From: an uncultured Selenomonadaceae bacterium
GTDB taxonomy: Bacteria; Bacillota; Negativicutes; Selenomonadales; Selenomonadaceae
Direction of reading: 5' to 3'
Assembly: GCA_905235685.1 (NCBI GenBank)
Contig: CAJOMO010000001.1
Span: 1 to 63,668 of the forward strand
DNA: 63,668 bases
The notes beneath the pieces are model-generated. The model did no database searches. It saw nothing but the letters and a program-made list of their open reading frames with translations, and was not told where the DNA came from. Positions 1 through 7,850 of the stretch are shown one piece after another (position 1 is the first letter of the stretch; each line of letters starts with the position of its first letter). The position numbers and the translations under genes were made by a program.

Positions 1-413
1 GTGTTAATAAAAATACCGTCCGCCTGCCCTTTGCCGACAACTTTTGTATCGCCGGTAACAATTTTGACGTCCGCCTCATTCGCCGCCGCCGCCATCGACG
101 CCGCAATTTTTTTCAAATCGCCAATGTCAAAGCCCTCTTCAAGAATCACGCCCGCCGAAATATATTTAGGAACAGCGCCGGTCACCGCCAAATCGTTTAC
201 CGTGCCGCAAATCGCCAGCTTGCCGATATCGCCGCCGCGAAAAAATATCGGACGCACAACGTAACTGTCGGTAGTCATCGCCAATTTGTCAATTTTCGCG
301 CCGTCGTGCAGTTCATTCAAATATTCGTTGCCGAACGCGGGTAAAATTATTTCGCGTATCAAATCGCCGCTCAGTTGTCCGCCCGCTCCGTGCGCCATTG
401 TAATTTTACTCAA
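1..413 (-). CDS. hypE: Hydrogenase maturation protein HypE (3' end outside window)
   Basis: HypE makes the cyanide ligand of the NiFe-hydrogenase iron by dehydrating a carbamoylated C-terminal cysteine received from HypF. The minus strand encodes the N-terminal part: an AHGAGGQLS motif near the start and, at the window edge, [18 protein letters not shown], both typical of the AIR-synthase-like fold of HypE. The catalytic C-terminal cysteine lies outside the window. A TTG at 413 follows a GGGGG run at good spacing and gives [12 protein letters not shown], a normal HypE start; an ATG at 398 is the alternative. The TTG start overlaps the end of hypD, so the two genes are probably translationally coupled. 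Confidence 0.9.
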   Translation of the reverse strand, partial: MSKITMAHGAGGQLSGDLIREIILPAFGNEYLNELHDGAKIDKLAMTTDSYVVRPIFFRGGDIGKLAICGTVNDLAVTGAVPKYISAGVILEEGFDIGDLKKIAASMAAAANEADVKIVTGDTKVVGKGQADGIFIN

Positions 414-1440
414 AACTCAAGCCCCCATATTTAAACCACGCCGCGCAGACGCCTTCAACGGAAATCATACAAGGACCAACCGCGTGCATTGGCTGACAAA
501 TTTTCCCGAACAATTTACATTCCGGCGGCGCAATAATCCCGCGCAAAACTTCACCGCAACGGCAAGCGGTATTTTTTTTCGCAGATTTAATTTCCAGCGG
601 CAAAATTTTTTCAATGTCAAACGCCGAAAATTCCGCACGAATTTTCAAGCCGGAATTTTTAATCACGCCCAGCCCGCGCCAATCGGCATCAACAGTTTCA
701 TAAACCTGCGCGAGAATTTTTTTAGCCGCTAAATTTCCCTCAGCCTTGACGACGCTTTTATATTCATTGGCAACTTCAGCGCGGTTTTCGTCAATCTGCC
801 GCAACAAATTTATCAGCGCCAATAAAATTTCTTCCGCCTCGAAGCTCGCAACTACCGCCGGTATTTTCAAAAATTCAAACGCCGCCGAGCCGATAACCAC
901 CGCCACGTGTCCTGGCAATAAAAATCCGTCGACTTTCACCGCCGAATCCGCCAATAACATTTTCAGCGCGGGCGGAACTAATTTTTGCGCCGATAAGAAA
1001 AATAAATTCGTCAAGCCCAAATCTCGCGCAGTCAAAATCGTTGCCGCCGCAGTTGGGGCGGTCGTTTCAAAGCCCACCGCCAAAAATATTACACGCTTTG
1101 CCGGATTTTCCCGCGCGATTTTTATGCAGTCCAGCGGCGAATAAATTACCCGCACGTCCGCCGCTATTTCCGATAAAGTTTCATTCGAGCCAGGAACTTT
1201 TAACATATCGCCGAAGGTTGCGATTATCACGTCGGGAATTTTCGCGTAGGCAATGGCTTTGTCGATAAATTCGTCATTCGTCACGCAAACGGGGCAGCCA
1301 GGTCCGGAAACCAATTCGATATTCGGCGGCAAAATATTTCGGATACCCGCGCGAAAAATAGAAACGGTATGAGTGCCGCAAACTTCCATGAACCGCAAAT
1401 TCGGCTTGCCCTGCGCGAGAGTTTTAATTTTGTCAATCAC
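406..1440 (-). CDS. hypD: Hydrogenase maturation factor HypD
   Basis: HypD is the iron-sulfur scaffold on which, with HypC, the Fe(CN)2CO unit of NiFe hydrogenase is assembled. The 344-residue product has a CGTHT motif (residues 21-25), GPGCPVC (46-52) and a cysteine-rich C-terminus (C293, C295, C308, C315, C324, C332) that includes the cluster ligands of the family. Length is normal. The start is GTG at 1440, overlapping the TGA stop of hypC as GTGA, so hypC and hypD are coupled. With hypE following, this is a standard maturation operon. No hydrogenase structural gene is in the window. Confidence 0.97.
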   Translation of the reverse strand: MIDKIKTLAQGKPNLRFMEVCGTHTVSIFRAGIRNILPPNIELVSGPGCPVCVTNDEFIDKAIAYAKIPDVIIATFGDMLKVPGSNETLSEIAADVRVIYSPLDCIKIARENPAKRVIFLAVGFETTAPTAAATILTARDLGLTNLFFLSAQKLVPPALKMLLADSAVKVDGFLLPGHVAVVIGSAAFEFLKIPAVVASFEAEEILLALINLLRQIDENRAEVANEYKSVVKAEGNLAAKKILAQVYETVDADWRGLGVIKNSGLKIRAEFSAFDIEKILPLEIKSAKKNTACRCGEVLRGIIAPPECKLFGKICQPMHAVGPCMISVEGVCAAWFKYGGLSFE

Positions 1441-1673
1441 AGTGAAAATACCGTTCGCGGCGCGCCGTTCATTTCCGCAACAAGGGCGTCGCGCAGTTTT
1501 ACTTCCGCCTCGTCAACGATTTGCATTGCAAAGCCCGCGTGTACCAATACGTAATCGCCAACTTTTGCTTCGGGCAACAGCATCAAACTTGCCGCCCGCC
1601 GTATTCCCGAATGTTCCACCGTCGCCAGGCTGTCTTTAATCTCAATGACTTTCGCCGGAAATGCCAAACACAA
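1437..1673 (-). CDS. hypC: Hydrogenase maturation chaperone HypC (TTG start)
   Basis: HypC is the small chaperone that binds the iron precursor through its N-terminal cysteine and carries it with HypD to the hydrogenase large subunit. I place the start at TTG 1673: GGAGGT at 1686-1681 is 7 nt upstream, and this start gives MCLAFPAKV, restoring the Met-Cys N-terminus that the family needs. The nearby ATG at 1679 lies one base after the Shine-Dalgarno sequence and would bury the cysteine at position 4. The product has 78 residues, normal for HypC, with a conserved GDYVLVHAGFA segment. First gene of the hypCDE operon in this window. Confidence 0.95.
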   Translation of the reverse strand: MCLAFPAKVIEIKDSLATVEHSGIRRAASLMLLPEAKVGDYVLVHAGFAMQIVDEAEVKLRDALVAEMNGAPRTVFSL

Positions 1674-1692
1674 ATTCATTACCTCCAAATAC

Positions 1693-1721
1693 TTGACACA
1701 TTAAAATTTTAGTGCTAACTT
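1693..1721 (+). promoter_or_regulatory. Predicted sigma-70-type promoter of the PIN/kinase operon
   Basis: A perfect TTGACA (1693-1698), a 17-nt spacer and TAACTT (1716-1721) preceded by TG at 1713-1714 (extended -10). It lies about 30 bp upstream of the first gene of the operon. Prediction from sequence only. Confidence 0.6.
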
Positions 1722-1752
1722 AAATAAAAATTTTTAAGGGGATGTTGATTGA

Positions 1753-2652
1753 ATGCTAAATTCAAATGCCAGAAAAATCATTATCAAAAATTTTCAAAGT
1801 TCGTTGCGCACAATCCGCTTGACGCTGAATTACAGCGTCTCGGAATTGGCTGAAATTATAAATGTGCCGCCGCAAACTGTCAATGAGCTTGAGAGCGGGC
1901 AAATGGAAATGACAACCCTTCAATATATTGCTGTTGCGGCATTCGTGGATAATTTTTTGCGCCAAAATCCCGAATATATTCTCGATATTCAAGAAATTGT
2001 TGACGGCAACGGCAGAGATAACTTTGAGAATTATGATACCTCCTTCAGCGCCGATTCTTTGCTCGAATTTTGGTTCGAAGATTTTATCAACCTAGGTGAC
2101 GCTGAAGAGTATGATTTGCAAATGTTAGCCGCGAAGTTTAAAATTTTTCTCGACGCCGAAATTTTAATGACAGACGCCGCGCCCGAAATTGTTGGAGATT
2201 TGATTGACGCCTTTGAAGATACCGACAACAAAATTATTTTGCCTTTGCGCTCCATTGAGGAAGTCCAACGCGGCGAAAATCCGGACGAAATTTCTCAAGC
2301 TCTGAAATACATTCGCCGTTTGCAGGAAATGGATTTTTTGCAAATTCAAGGAGAAGACGCCGACCCCGATTTTCACGATACGATTTTGACTGTGTTTAGT
2401 AAATTCCGCGGCAATTATCGCCTGTGCCTTATCACCGAAAATGAATCCCTCGCGCAGGACGTTTTGAAACTCAATGACGCGGAAGACAGCGGCTTCAAAA
2501 TTTTGGTGGGAATTATCAACGACGGAAATTTTGTACCTTACAATTTCGAGGCGGAGGAAGAAATTATCGACGAAGAATCTATTGACGCTGAGCTGCCAAC
2601 TGAAAAAGACGACTTGAGCAAAGACGAAATTATCGGTTGGGAGGAATTGTAA
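1753..2652 (+). CDS. HTH-PIN domain protein
   Basis: A 299-residue protein with an XRE-like helix-turn-helix at about residues 12-62 and a PIN-like domain at about 128-245. Candidate acidic PIN residues are D134 (IFLDAEIL), E169/E170, D206/D209 (DFHDT) and E229 (LITEN), where the usual last aspartate is a glutamate, so nuclease activity is uncertain. The C-terminus is very acidic. It is followed 12 bp later by a PIN-kinase protein with a related domain, so it may be a regulator or antitoxin-like partner of that protein. AAGGGG stands about 10 nt before the ATG. The domain calls are mine from motifs; I do not recognise a named family for the whole protein. Confidence 0.7.
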   Translation: MLNSNARKIIIKNFQSSLRTIRLTLNYSVSELAEIINVPPQTVNELESGQMEMTTLQYIAVAAFVDNFLRQNPEYILDIQEIVDGNGRDNFENYDTSFSADSLLEFWFEDFINLGDAEEYDLQMLAAKFKIFLDAEILMTDAAPEIVGDLIDAFEDTDNKIILPLRSIEEVQRGENPDEISQALKYIRRLQEMDFLQIQGEDADPDFHDTILTVFSKFRGNYRLCLITENESLAQDVLKLNDAEDSGFKILVGIINDGNFVPYNFEAEEEIIDEESIDAELPTEKDDLSKDEIIGWEEL

Positions 2653-2664
2653 GGGGGAATTAAT

Positions 2665-4563
2665 TTGCTTGACCAAGAAACTATTCAAAATAATTTTCTG
2701 GAGAATTGCATCAAAAATTACAAAATCATAGTCGACACATGCAGTTTGATAACTGAAGGCGTTGATAAATTTTGGTTGCGTATCGTTCCAATGCTGAGCC
2801 GCGAAGGCAAGTCGATTATTTTGCCGTACAGCGTCTATTTGGAATTGAATAAATTAGCGGCGAAAAATGACCTTGAGGCGATTCGTGCGCGCGATAATTT
2901 GATAAGGTTGCAACGTGCCAAATTAATTGAAGTGTATGCTGACCCAAACGACGGCGACTTTGCGGATAATGTAATTTTGCGCGTGCTTACTCAAAAGCGC
3001 CTTCAATACAATATTTTACTCATTACGCAAGATCGCGGCTTAGCCTCCGAGGCGCTGAAAATCGGCAAAGATAACGCCGCTGTCCAAAGAATTAAAAGTA
3101 TTCTCGTTCAAAAAATTAACAAGGACGGCTTTCTGGAAATTTTTTTCGACAATAAAGATCGCAAACCCGCTGAACCGCCGCCCGATATTCCCGCCGAAGA
3201 AAAATTTAATCTCGCTACGCAAGTTGTAAATATCGAGGGGAAATTGCCCGTGTCGCACGTTCCAACACAGGACGAATTTGTTGTTGCCGTGAAAAATGGC
3301 AATACCACACAAATAAAATTGCTTGAAGAAATTGGAGCGGGCGGCGAAGGCTCTGTTTACAAAACTGATATTGACGGCGTCGTTGCGAAAATTTATAAGT
3401 CAGAAAGACTCACTCGCCTCCGCTATGAAAAATTGCGGCTGATGCTCTCCAAACGTATCGACTGCGACGGCGTTTGTTTCCCGCTGGCTATGCTTTACAA
3501 TCAGCGAAATTTAGAATTTGTCGGCTACTTGATGAAATCCGCCGCCGGTAAAGAATTGGGCAGGAGTATTTTTTTGCCGCCGCTACTCAAAAAACATTTC
3601 CCGCATTGGCAAAAAGCTGATACCGTTCAGCTGTGTGTCACAATTTTAAAAAAGCTGAAATATTTACACGACAGAAATATTATTCTCGGCGATATCAACC
3701 CTTACAATATCCTGGTCGTTTCGCCCACCGAAATTTATTTTGTTGACACGGACAGCTATCAAGTGGAAGGTTTTATTTGCCCCGTGGGAATGCCGACTTT
3801 TACGCCGCCGGAACTTCAAAATAAACCAATCGGATTGCGCAGTTTCGGCAATGAGAGTTTCGCCATAGCGACGCTGCTTTTTATGATAATGTTGCCAGGC
3901 AAACCGCCTTATGCCATGCAGGGTGGCGAAAGTTTGAGCGCAAATATTATCAAGGGCGATTTTTCATATCCGCTCGGCGAAAAAAAAACCGGCAAAGCGC
4001 CAATGGGACCGTGGCGATATTGCTGGAGTCATTTACCGTACAAAATCAAGGAAACTTTTTACGAAACTTTCCGCTACGACGGCAGCCATCACGCTGAACA
4101 AAATCGTTACAGCACGGCAGAATGGCTTAGACAATTCGAATATTACCTTGACCTTCTGAATAGCGGCAAAATGCTCGCGCAGGACGCCGAATCCCTTCAG
4201 CTTTTCCCAAAACGTTTCAAAAAACAAAAAGACATTAACTACGTAAAATGCAGACTGTGCGGCAGGGAAGTTGAAGAATACCGCACTGAGCAGGGAATTT
4301 GCAAAGAATGTTTGAATGACGGCGAACACCACAAATGCGCGCGTTGCGGCGAAGAAATGATTTATACCAATTACCAAAAATATATCAAGCACTCCCGCCC
4401 CTACGAACTTTGCCAAAAATGCAGTGAGACAGTTTTTGAACAGCGCGTTTGCCCCAGTTGCGGAAGTATTTTCAGCATAACTTTCGGCGAAAAACTTTAT
4501 TTCGATAACAATGGATTAGTATTGCCGCGGCGCTGCAAAAATTGTCGCGGTAAAAGTTTTTGA
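2665..4563 (+). CDS. PIN domain - Ser/Thr protein kinase - zinc ribbon fusion
   Basis: A 632-residue three-part protein. Residues 15-160 form a PIN domain with all four acidic positions: D24 (IIVDTCSL), E60, D101 and D123 (LITQDRGLA). Residues 215-500 are a Hanks-type kinase: glycine loop GAGGEGSV, K242, an LGDINPYNI catalytic loop with D343 and N348 (HRD reduced to LGD), and DTD in place of DFG. From about 535 to the end there are three or four CxxC knuckles (KCRLCG, HKCARCG, ELCQKC, RVCPSCG, RRCKNC), a zinc-ribbon array. The TTG start follows AAGGGGGA. With the VWA and PP2C genes downstream it matches the TerY-P kinase-VWA-phosphatase triad; the PIN fusion implies an RNA- or DNA-cleaving output, which is inference. 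Confidence 0.85.
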   Translation: MLDQETIQNNFLENCIKNYKIIVDTCSLITEGVDKFWLRIVPMLSREGKSIILPYSVYLELNKLAAKNDLEAIRARDNLIRLQRAKLIEVYADPNDGDFADNVILRVLTQKRLQYNILLITQDRGLASEALKIGKDNAAVQRIKSILVQKINKDGFLEIFFDNKDRKPAEPPPDIPAEEKFNLATQVVNIEGKLPVSHVPTQDEFVVAVKNGNTTQIKLLEEIGAGGEGSVYKTDIDGVVAKIYKSERLTRLRYEKLRLMLSKRIDCDGVCFPLAMLYNQRNLEFVGYLMKSAAGKELGRSIFLPPLLKKHFPHWQKADTVQLCVTILKKLKYLHDRNIILGDINPYNILVVSPTEIYFVDTDSYQVEGFICPVGMPTFTPPELQNKPIGLRSFGNESFAIATLLFMIMLPGKPPYAMQGGESLSANIIKGDFSYPLGEKKTGKAPMGPWRYCWSHLPYKIKETFYETFRYDGSHHAEQNRYSTAEWLRQFEYYLDLLNSGKMLAQDAESLQLFPKRFKKQKDINYVKCRLCGREVEEYRTEQGICKECLNDGEHHKCARCGEEMIYTNYQKYIKHSRPYELCQKCSETVFEQRVCPSCGSIFSITFGEKLYFDNNGLVLPRRCKNCRGKSF

Positions 4564-4573
4564 GGTGGTTTAA

Positions 4574-5338
4574 ATGAACGATTTGTTGAAACAGCAAGAT
4601 TTAGTGAATAATCCACAGGCGCGCGTTCCGGTTTGCCTTTGCCTGGATATCAGCGATTCTATGAACCAAATCGTCGGCGGTGAAACTCGTGATACCGGCA
4701 GAGCGGAGTTTCGCGATGGGCAAATGTGGAAAATTGTTGAGGGCGGCGTCACGGCGCTTGACGAAATGGTTGAAGGCGTCCGCAGTTTTTACGCCAATTT
4801 AAAAGAAGATGAAGTTGCAAGTTTTTCAGCAGAAATCTGCGTTGTAACTTTCGGCGGAACTTCCCCTAAGTTGGTTATGGATTTTGCAAATTTAAATTTA
4901 CAATCTGAATTTCCGGATTTGACAGCTGACGGCGAAACCCCAATGGGCGAGGCGGTTAATTTGGCGCTGGATTGTCTTGAAAAGCGCAAACAGGAATACA
5001 AAGACGCCGGCGTCGATTATTTTCAGCCGTGGCTGGTTTTAATGACGGACGGCGCCCCGAATGGCTCAAAGTCCGAATTGGAGCGTGCCTGCAAACGTAC
5101 GAGCGAATTGGCTAACGCCCGCAAACTTTCGATTTTCCCAATCGGTATTGGCAATGAAGCGGATTTGAAAACTCTTGCGAAATTTTCTCCGCGCCGTGCG
5201 CCTCTTCGTTTGAAAAATATGAACTTCAAAGGTTTTTTCGAATGGCTCAGTCAAAGCGTTTCCAGAACTTCTCAATCTATGCCTGGCGAAAAAGTCGAAC
5301 TCGATACAACTAAAATTCCTGGTTGGGCGGAGCTTTAA
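4574..5338 (+). CDS. VWA domain protein (TerY-like)
   Basis: A 254-residue von Willebrand factor A domain protein of the TerY type. The metal-ion-dependent adhesion site is intact: DISDS at 25-29, T122 in DGETPMGEA and D159 in LMTDGAPNG. There is no signal peptide, so it is cytosolic. It starts 10 bp after the kinase gene and ends 3 bp before the phosphatase gene. In TerY-P triads the VWA protein is thought to be a metal-binding scaffold for the kinase-phosphatase pair. No terC/terD homologue is in the window, so a link to tellurite resistance is not claimed. Confidence 0.9.
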   Translation: MNDLLKQQDLVNNPQARVPVCLCLDISDSMNQIVGGETRDTGRAEFRDGQMWKIVEGGVTALDEMVEGVRSFYANLKEDEVASFSAEICVVTFGGTSPKLVMDFANLNLQSEFPDLTADGETPMGEAVNLALDCLEKRKQEYKDAGVDYFQPWLVLMTDGAPNGSKSELERACKRTSELANARKLSIFPIGIGNEADLKTLAKFSPRRAPLRLKNMNFKGFFEWLSQSVSRTSQSMPGEKVELDTTKIPGWAEL

Positions 5339-5341
5339 TTT

Positions 5342-6337
5342 ATGAGCTGGAAATCTATTTGCGGCGCGACTCAAGGCAGAGGGCATAAGCGTAAAAATCT
5401 TCCCTGTCAAGACAAGGTCGCGCAGCTTGAAAAAAACGGTGTGCATATAATAGCACTGGCGGACGGCGCGGGCTCAGCGAAATTTTCACACTTTGGCGCG
5501 GAGTGCGTCATAAATTCCGTGGCAAATTTTGTTGCCGATAATTTTTATAATTTGTTGGCGGAAAATAACGGGCTGAAAGTCAAGCAACAAATTTTAAACA
5601 CGGCGCTAAATGCTTTAAGCGGCGAAATGCAAATGCACGGCTGCGAATTGGCGGATTTGGCGTCGACATTGTTATTGGCGGCGGCGGACGAAGATAATTT
5701 TTTTTTGGCGCATATCGGCGACGGCGTGATTGGCTATTTGAACGAAGGCGGCTTGAAAGTTGCTTCGACTCCGGATAATGGCGAATTTTCGAACGTCACC
5801 ACCTTTGTAACTTCGAAAGACGCACAGGCGCATATGCGGATTTACAAGGGCGCACTGAAAAAAATTACCGCGTTTATCCTAATGTCGGACGGCGCGGAGC
5901 AAAGCCTTTATCACAAACGCACCGGAACTTTAGCGCCCGTTGTTGTTAAGCTGATGCACAGGACTTGTTTAATCGCCGGAAATATTTTGACGCCACAAAT
6001 CGCGGACGCTTTAAATTCGGTTATCGCTGCCAATACGCAAGATGATTGCAGTTTAGCAATTTTGGCGCGCCCTTCAGAAATTTTGCCGCCAATTAATTTT
6101 CTGCCAATTTCGGAGCGTCAGCAACTTTTCAAAATCACAGGAAATTTTTTAACCAGACGTACGCGAAATAAAATCCTGCTTTGCGATGAAATTTGTAACT
6201 TCTTGAAAAATCCCGCCACGTTGCGGCAAATCGCCCGAATTTTTCATTTGAAAATCCTTCCGCTCAAAAAGAAATTGCAAACACTGTTGGACGCGGGCGT
6301 TATCGTAAAAGTTGGCTCACATTACAAAATAGCATAG
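5342..6337 (+). CDS. PP2C-type phosphatase with C-terminal winged-helix-like tail
   Basis: A 331-residue PPM/PP2C-family phosphatase. Metal-binding aspartates are visible in LADGAGS (D41), HIGDGVIGY (D127), LMSDGAEQS (near 185) and TQDDCSLA (near 240). After about residue 255 a further 75 residues resemble a winged helix (TLRQIARIFHLKILPLKKKL), which could bind DNA or a partner. It is the last gene of the four-gene cassette, followed by a terminator. It presumably reverses phosphorylation by the upstream kinase. Confidence 0.88.
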   Translation: MSWKSICGATQGRGHKRKNLPCQDKVAQLEKNGVHIIALADGAGSAKFSHFGAECVINSVANFVADNFYNLLAENNGLKVKQQILNTALNALSGEMQMHGCELADLASTLLLAAADEDNFFLAHIGDGVIGYLNEGGLKVASTPDNGEFSNVTTFVTSKDAQAHMRIYKGALKKITAFILMSDGAEQSLYHKRTGTLAPVVVKLMHRTCLIAGNILTPQIADALNSVIAANTQDDCSLAILARPSEILPPINFLPISERQQLFKITGNFLTRRTRNKILLCDEICNFLKNPATLRQIARIFHLKILPLKKKLQTLLDAGVIVKVGSHYKIA

Positions 6338-6343
6338 AAAAAA

Positions 6344-6377
6344 GCGGCGCTCCGAAAAGTGCCGCCAATTTTTTTTG
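6344..6377. terminator. Bidirectional rho-independent terminator
   Basis: An 8-bp stem (gcggcgct / agtgccgc with one wobble pair) with a run of T on the plus strand and A on the other side, between the convergent PP2C and MFS genes. It can serve both strands. Confidence 0.85.
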
Positions 6378-6390
6378 TGGAAAATTATTT

Positions 6391-7755
6391 TTAAGCCTGA
6401 TTCATAGAAATTCTGTCAAGTTCCTCAAGAGATTTTTGCTTGCTTTCAATTCCGAGTCCCAAAATTATTACCGAAATGAACACGAACACCGACGCGAACA
6501 TTGCGAAAATCATATCCATTTGCGCGCCGTTTGCCAAAAGTACACCGACCAACATTGGCGCTAACATTCCGCCGATTCTGCCGAAACCTGCCGCCCAGCC
6601 CGAACCCAAGGCTCGTATCGAAGTTGGGTACATTTCCGGCGTGTAAGTGTAAATGACGCCCCACGCGCCCAAATTGAAGAAACTCATTGCCGCGCCCCAC
6701 ATCAATAATTCGCTCGGTGAAGCCGCATTTCCGAAGAAGTAACTGCACACGCCCGACATTAACAAAAACAGCGATAATGTATAGCGTCGCCCAATGACAT
6801 CGACAAGCCACGCTGCCGCGAAATATCCTGGCAACTGCGCGAGAGTCATTACTAAGACGTACTCAAACGATTTGACGACCGCGAAGCCCTGCGCAAAGAC
6901 GATTGACGGCAACCACATAAATATTCCGTAGTAACTGTAGACAATGCCGAACCACGCCAGCCACAGCATAATCGTCCGGATTCTGAATTGCGGCGACCAC
7001 AGCGTTGAAAATTTCGGTTTCGCCGTTGCAACTTTGCCGGATTCTACATCGCTCAATTCGTCGTCAAACGCTTTGCCTTCCACGCCGAGCTTGCATTCCA
7101 AATCTGCAACAATTTCTTTCGCCTCGTCAATCCTGCCCTTTGAAATTAAATATCTGATTGATTCGGGCATGTGCAGGCGGATTAAAAACACGTACAACGC
7201 CGGCGCTGCTCCGATTATAAATGCAATGTGCCAGCCAAATTGCGGTATCAGGAAATATGAAATGCACGCCGCAACCAGCCAGCCTACGCCCCAAAAACTT
7301 TCAAGCAAGACGATAAATCTGCCGCGTAATTGTGAAGGCGCGTATTCACTCATCAAAGTTGCTGCAACCGGTAATTCACCGCCCAATCCGAAGCCTACCA
7401 AAAATCTGAAAAACAGCAATGATTCATAGCTCCACGCCACCGCGCATAAGCCGGTTGAGACGCTGTACAAAATGACTGTCGCCGCGAATACATTTTTTCG
7501 CCCGATTCTGTCAGCGATTGTCCCAGCCAATACCGCGCCCAGCGCCATTCCGATTAAACCGATACTGCCAATCCAACCAACTTGCTCCGGCGATAAGCCC
7601 CATTCCTTTGCCAAAACCGGCAGCACGAACGAGATTAAGCCGGTGTCCATCGAGTCGAACAGCCAGCCTAAGCCCGTGACTACCAGTAATTTATAATGAA
7701 ATGACCCTACCGGCAAATTTTCTAACCGTTCAAGTATCAATCCAACTTCCCCCAA
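6391..7755 (-). CDS. MFS transporter, sugar/aromatic-acid symporter type
   Basis: A 454-residue major facilitator protein with about 12 membrane helices. GTIADRIGRKNV between helices 2 and 3 and a VDVIGRRY repeat in the second half are the family signatures; FDSMDTG in helix 1 and GGELPVAATLMSEYAP in helix 4 resemble the NiaP/AAHS branch, which moves niacin or aromatic acids. The substrate cannot be set from sequence alone. It stands alone between the PP2C gene and rel. No riboswitch is evident in its short leader. Confidence 0.85.
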   Translation of the reverse strand: MGEVGLILERLENLPVGSFHYKLLVVTGLGWLFDSMDTGLISFVLPVLAKEWGLSPEQVGWIGSIGLIGMALGAVLAGTIADRIGRKNVFAATVILYSVSTGLCAVAWSYESLLFFRFLVGFGLGGELPVAATLMSEYAPSQLRGRFIVLLESFWGVGWLVAACISYFLIPQFGWHIAFIIGAAPALYVFLIRLHMPESIRYLISKGRIDEAKEIVADLECKLGVEGKAFDDELSDVESGKVATAKPKFSTLWSPQFRIRTIMLWLAWFGIVYSYYGIFMWLPSIVFAQGFAVVKSFEYVLVMTLAQLPGYFAAAWLVDVIGRRYTLSLFLLMSGVCSYFFGNAASPSELLMWGAAMSFFNLGAWGVIYTYTPEMYPTSIRALGSGWAAGFGRIGGMLAPMLVGVLLANGAQMDMIFAMFASVFVFISVIILGLGIESKQKSLEELDRISMNQA

Positions 7756-7850
7756 TCAACGTCTTTTGCTCAACGCCGCTCATTATAGCACAATTTACCG
7801 GAAAAATACTTTTGCACTTATAAAAAATTTCAATCTCCGTAGTCGAGTTA

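Noticed and set aside
1706..1722. CIRCE-like half site (TTAGTGCTAA) before the HTH-PIN gene
   Set aside because: Only one half resembles the heat-shock operator; the matching upstream half at the correct 9-bp distance is absent.
7756..7850. Riboswitch before the MFS transporter
   Set aside because: The leader is under 100 nt and I see no stable multi-stem fold or known aptamer motif.
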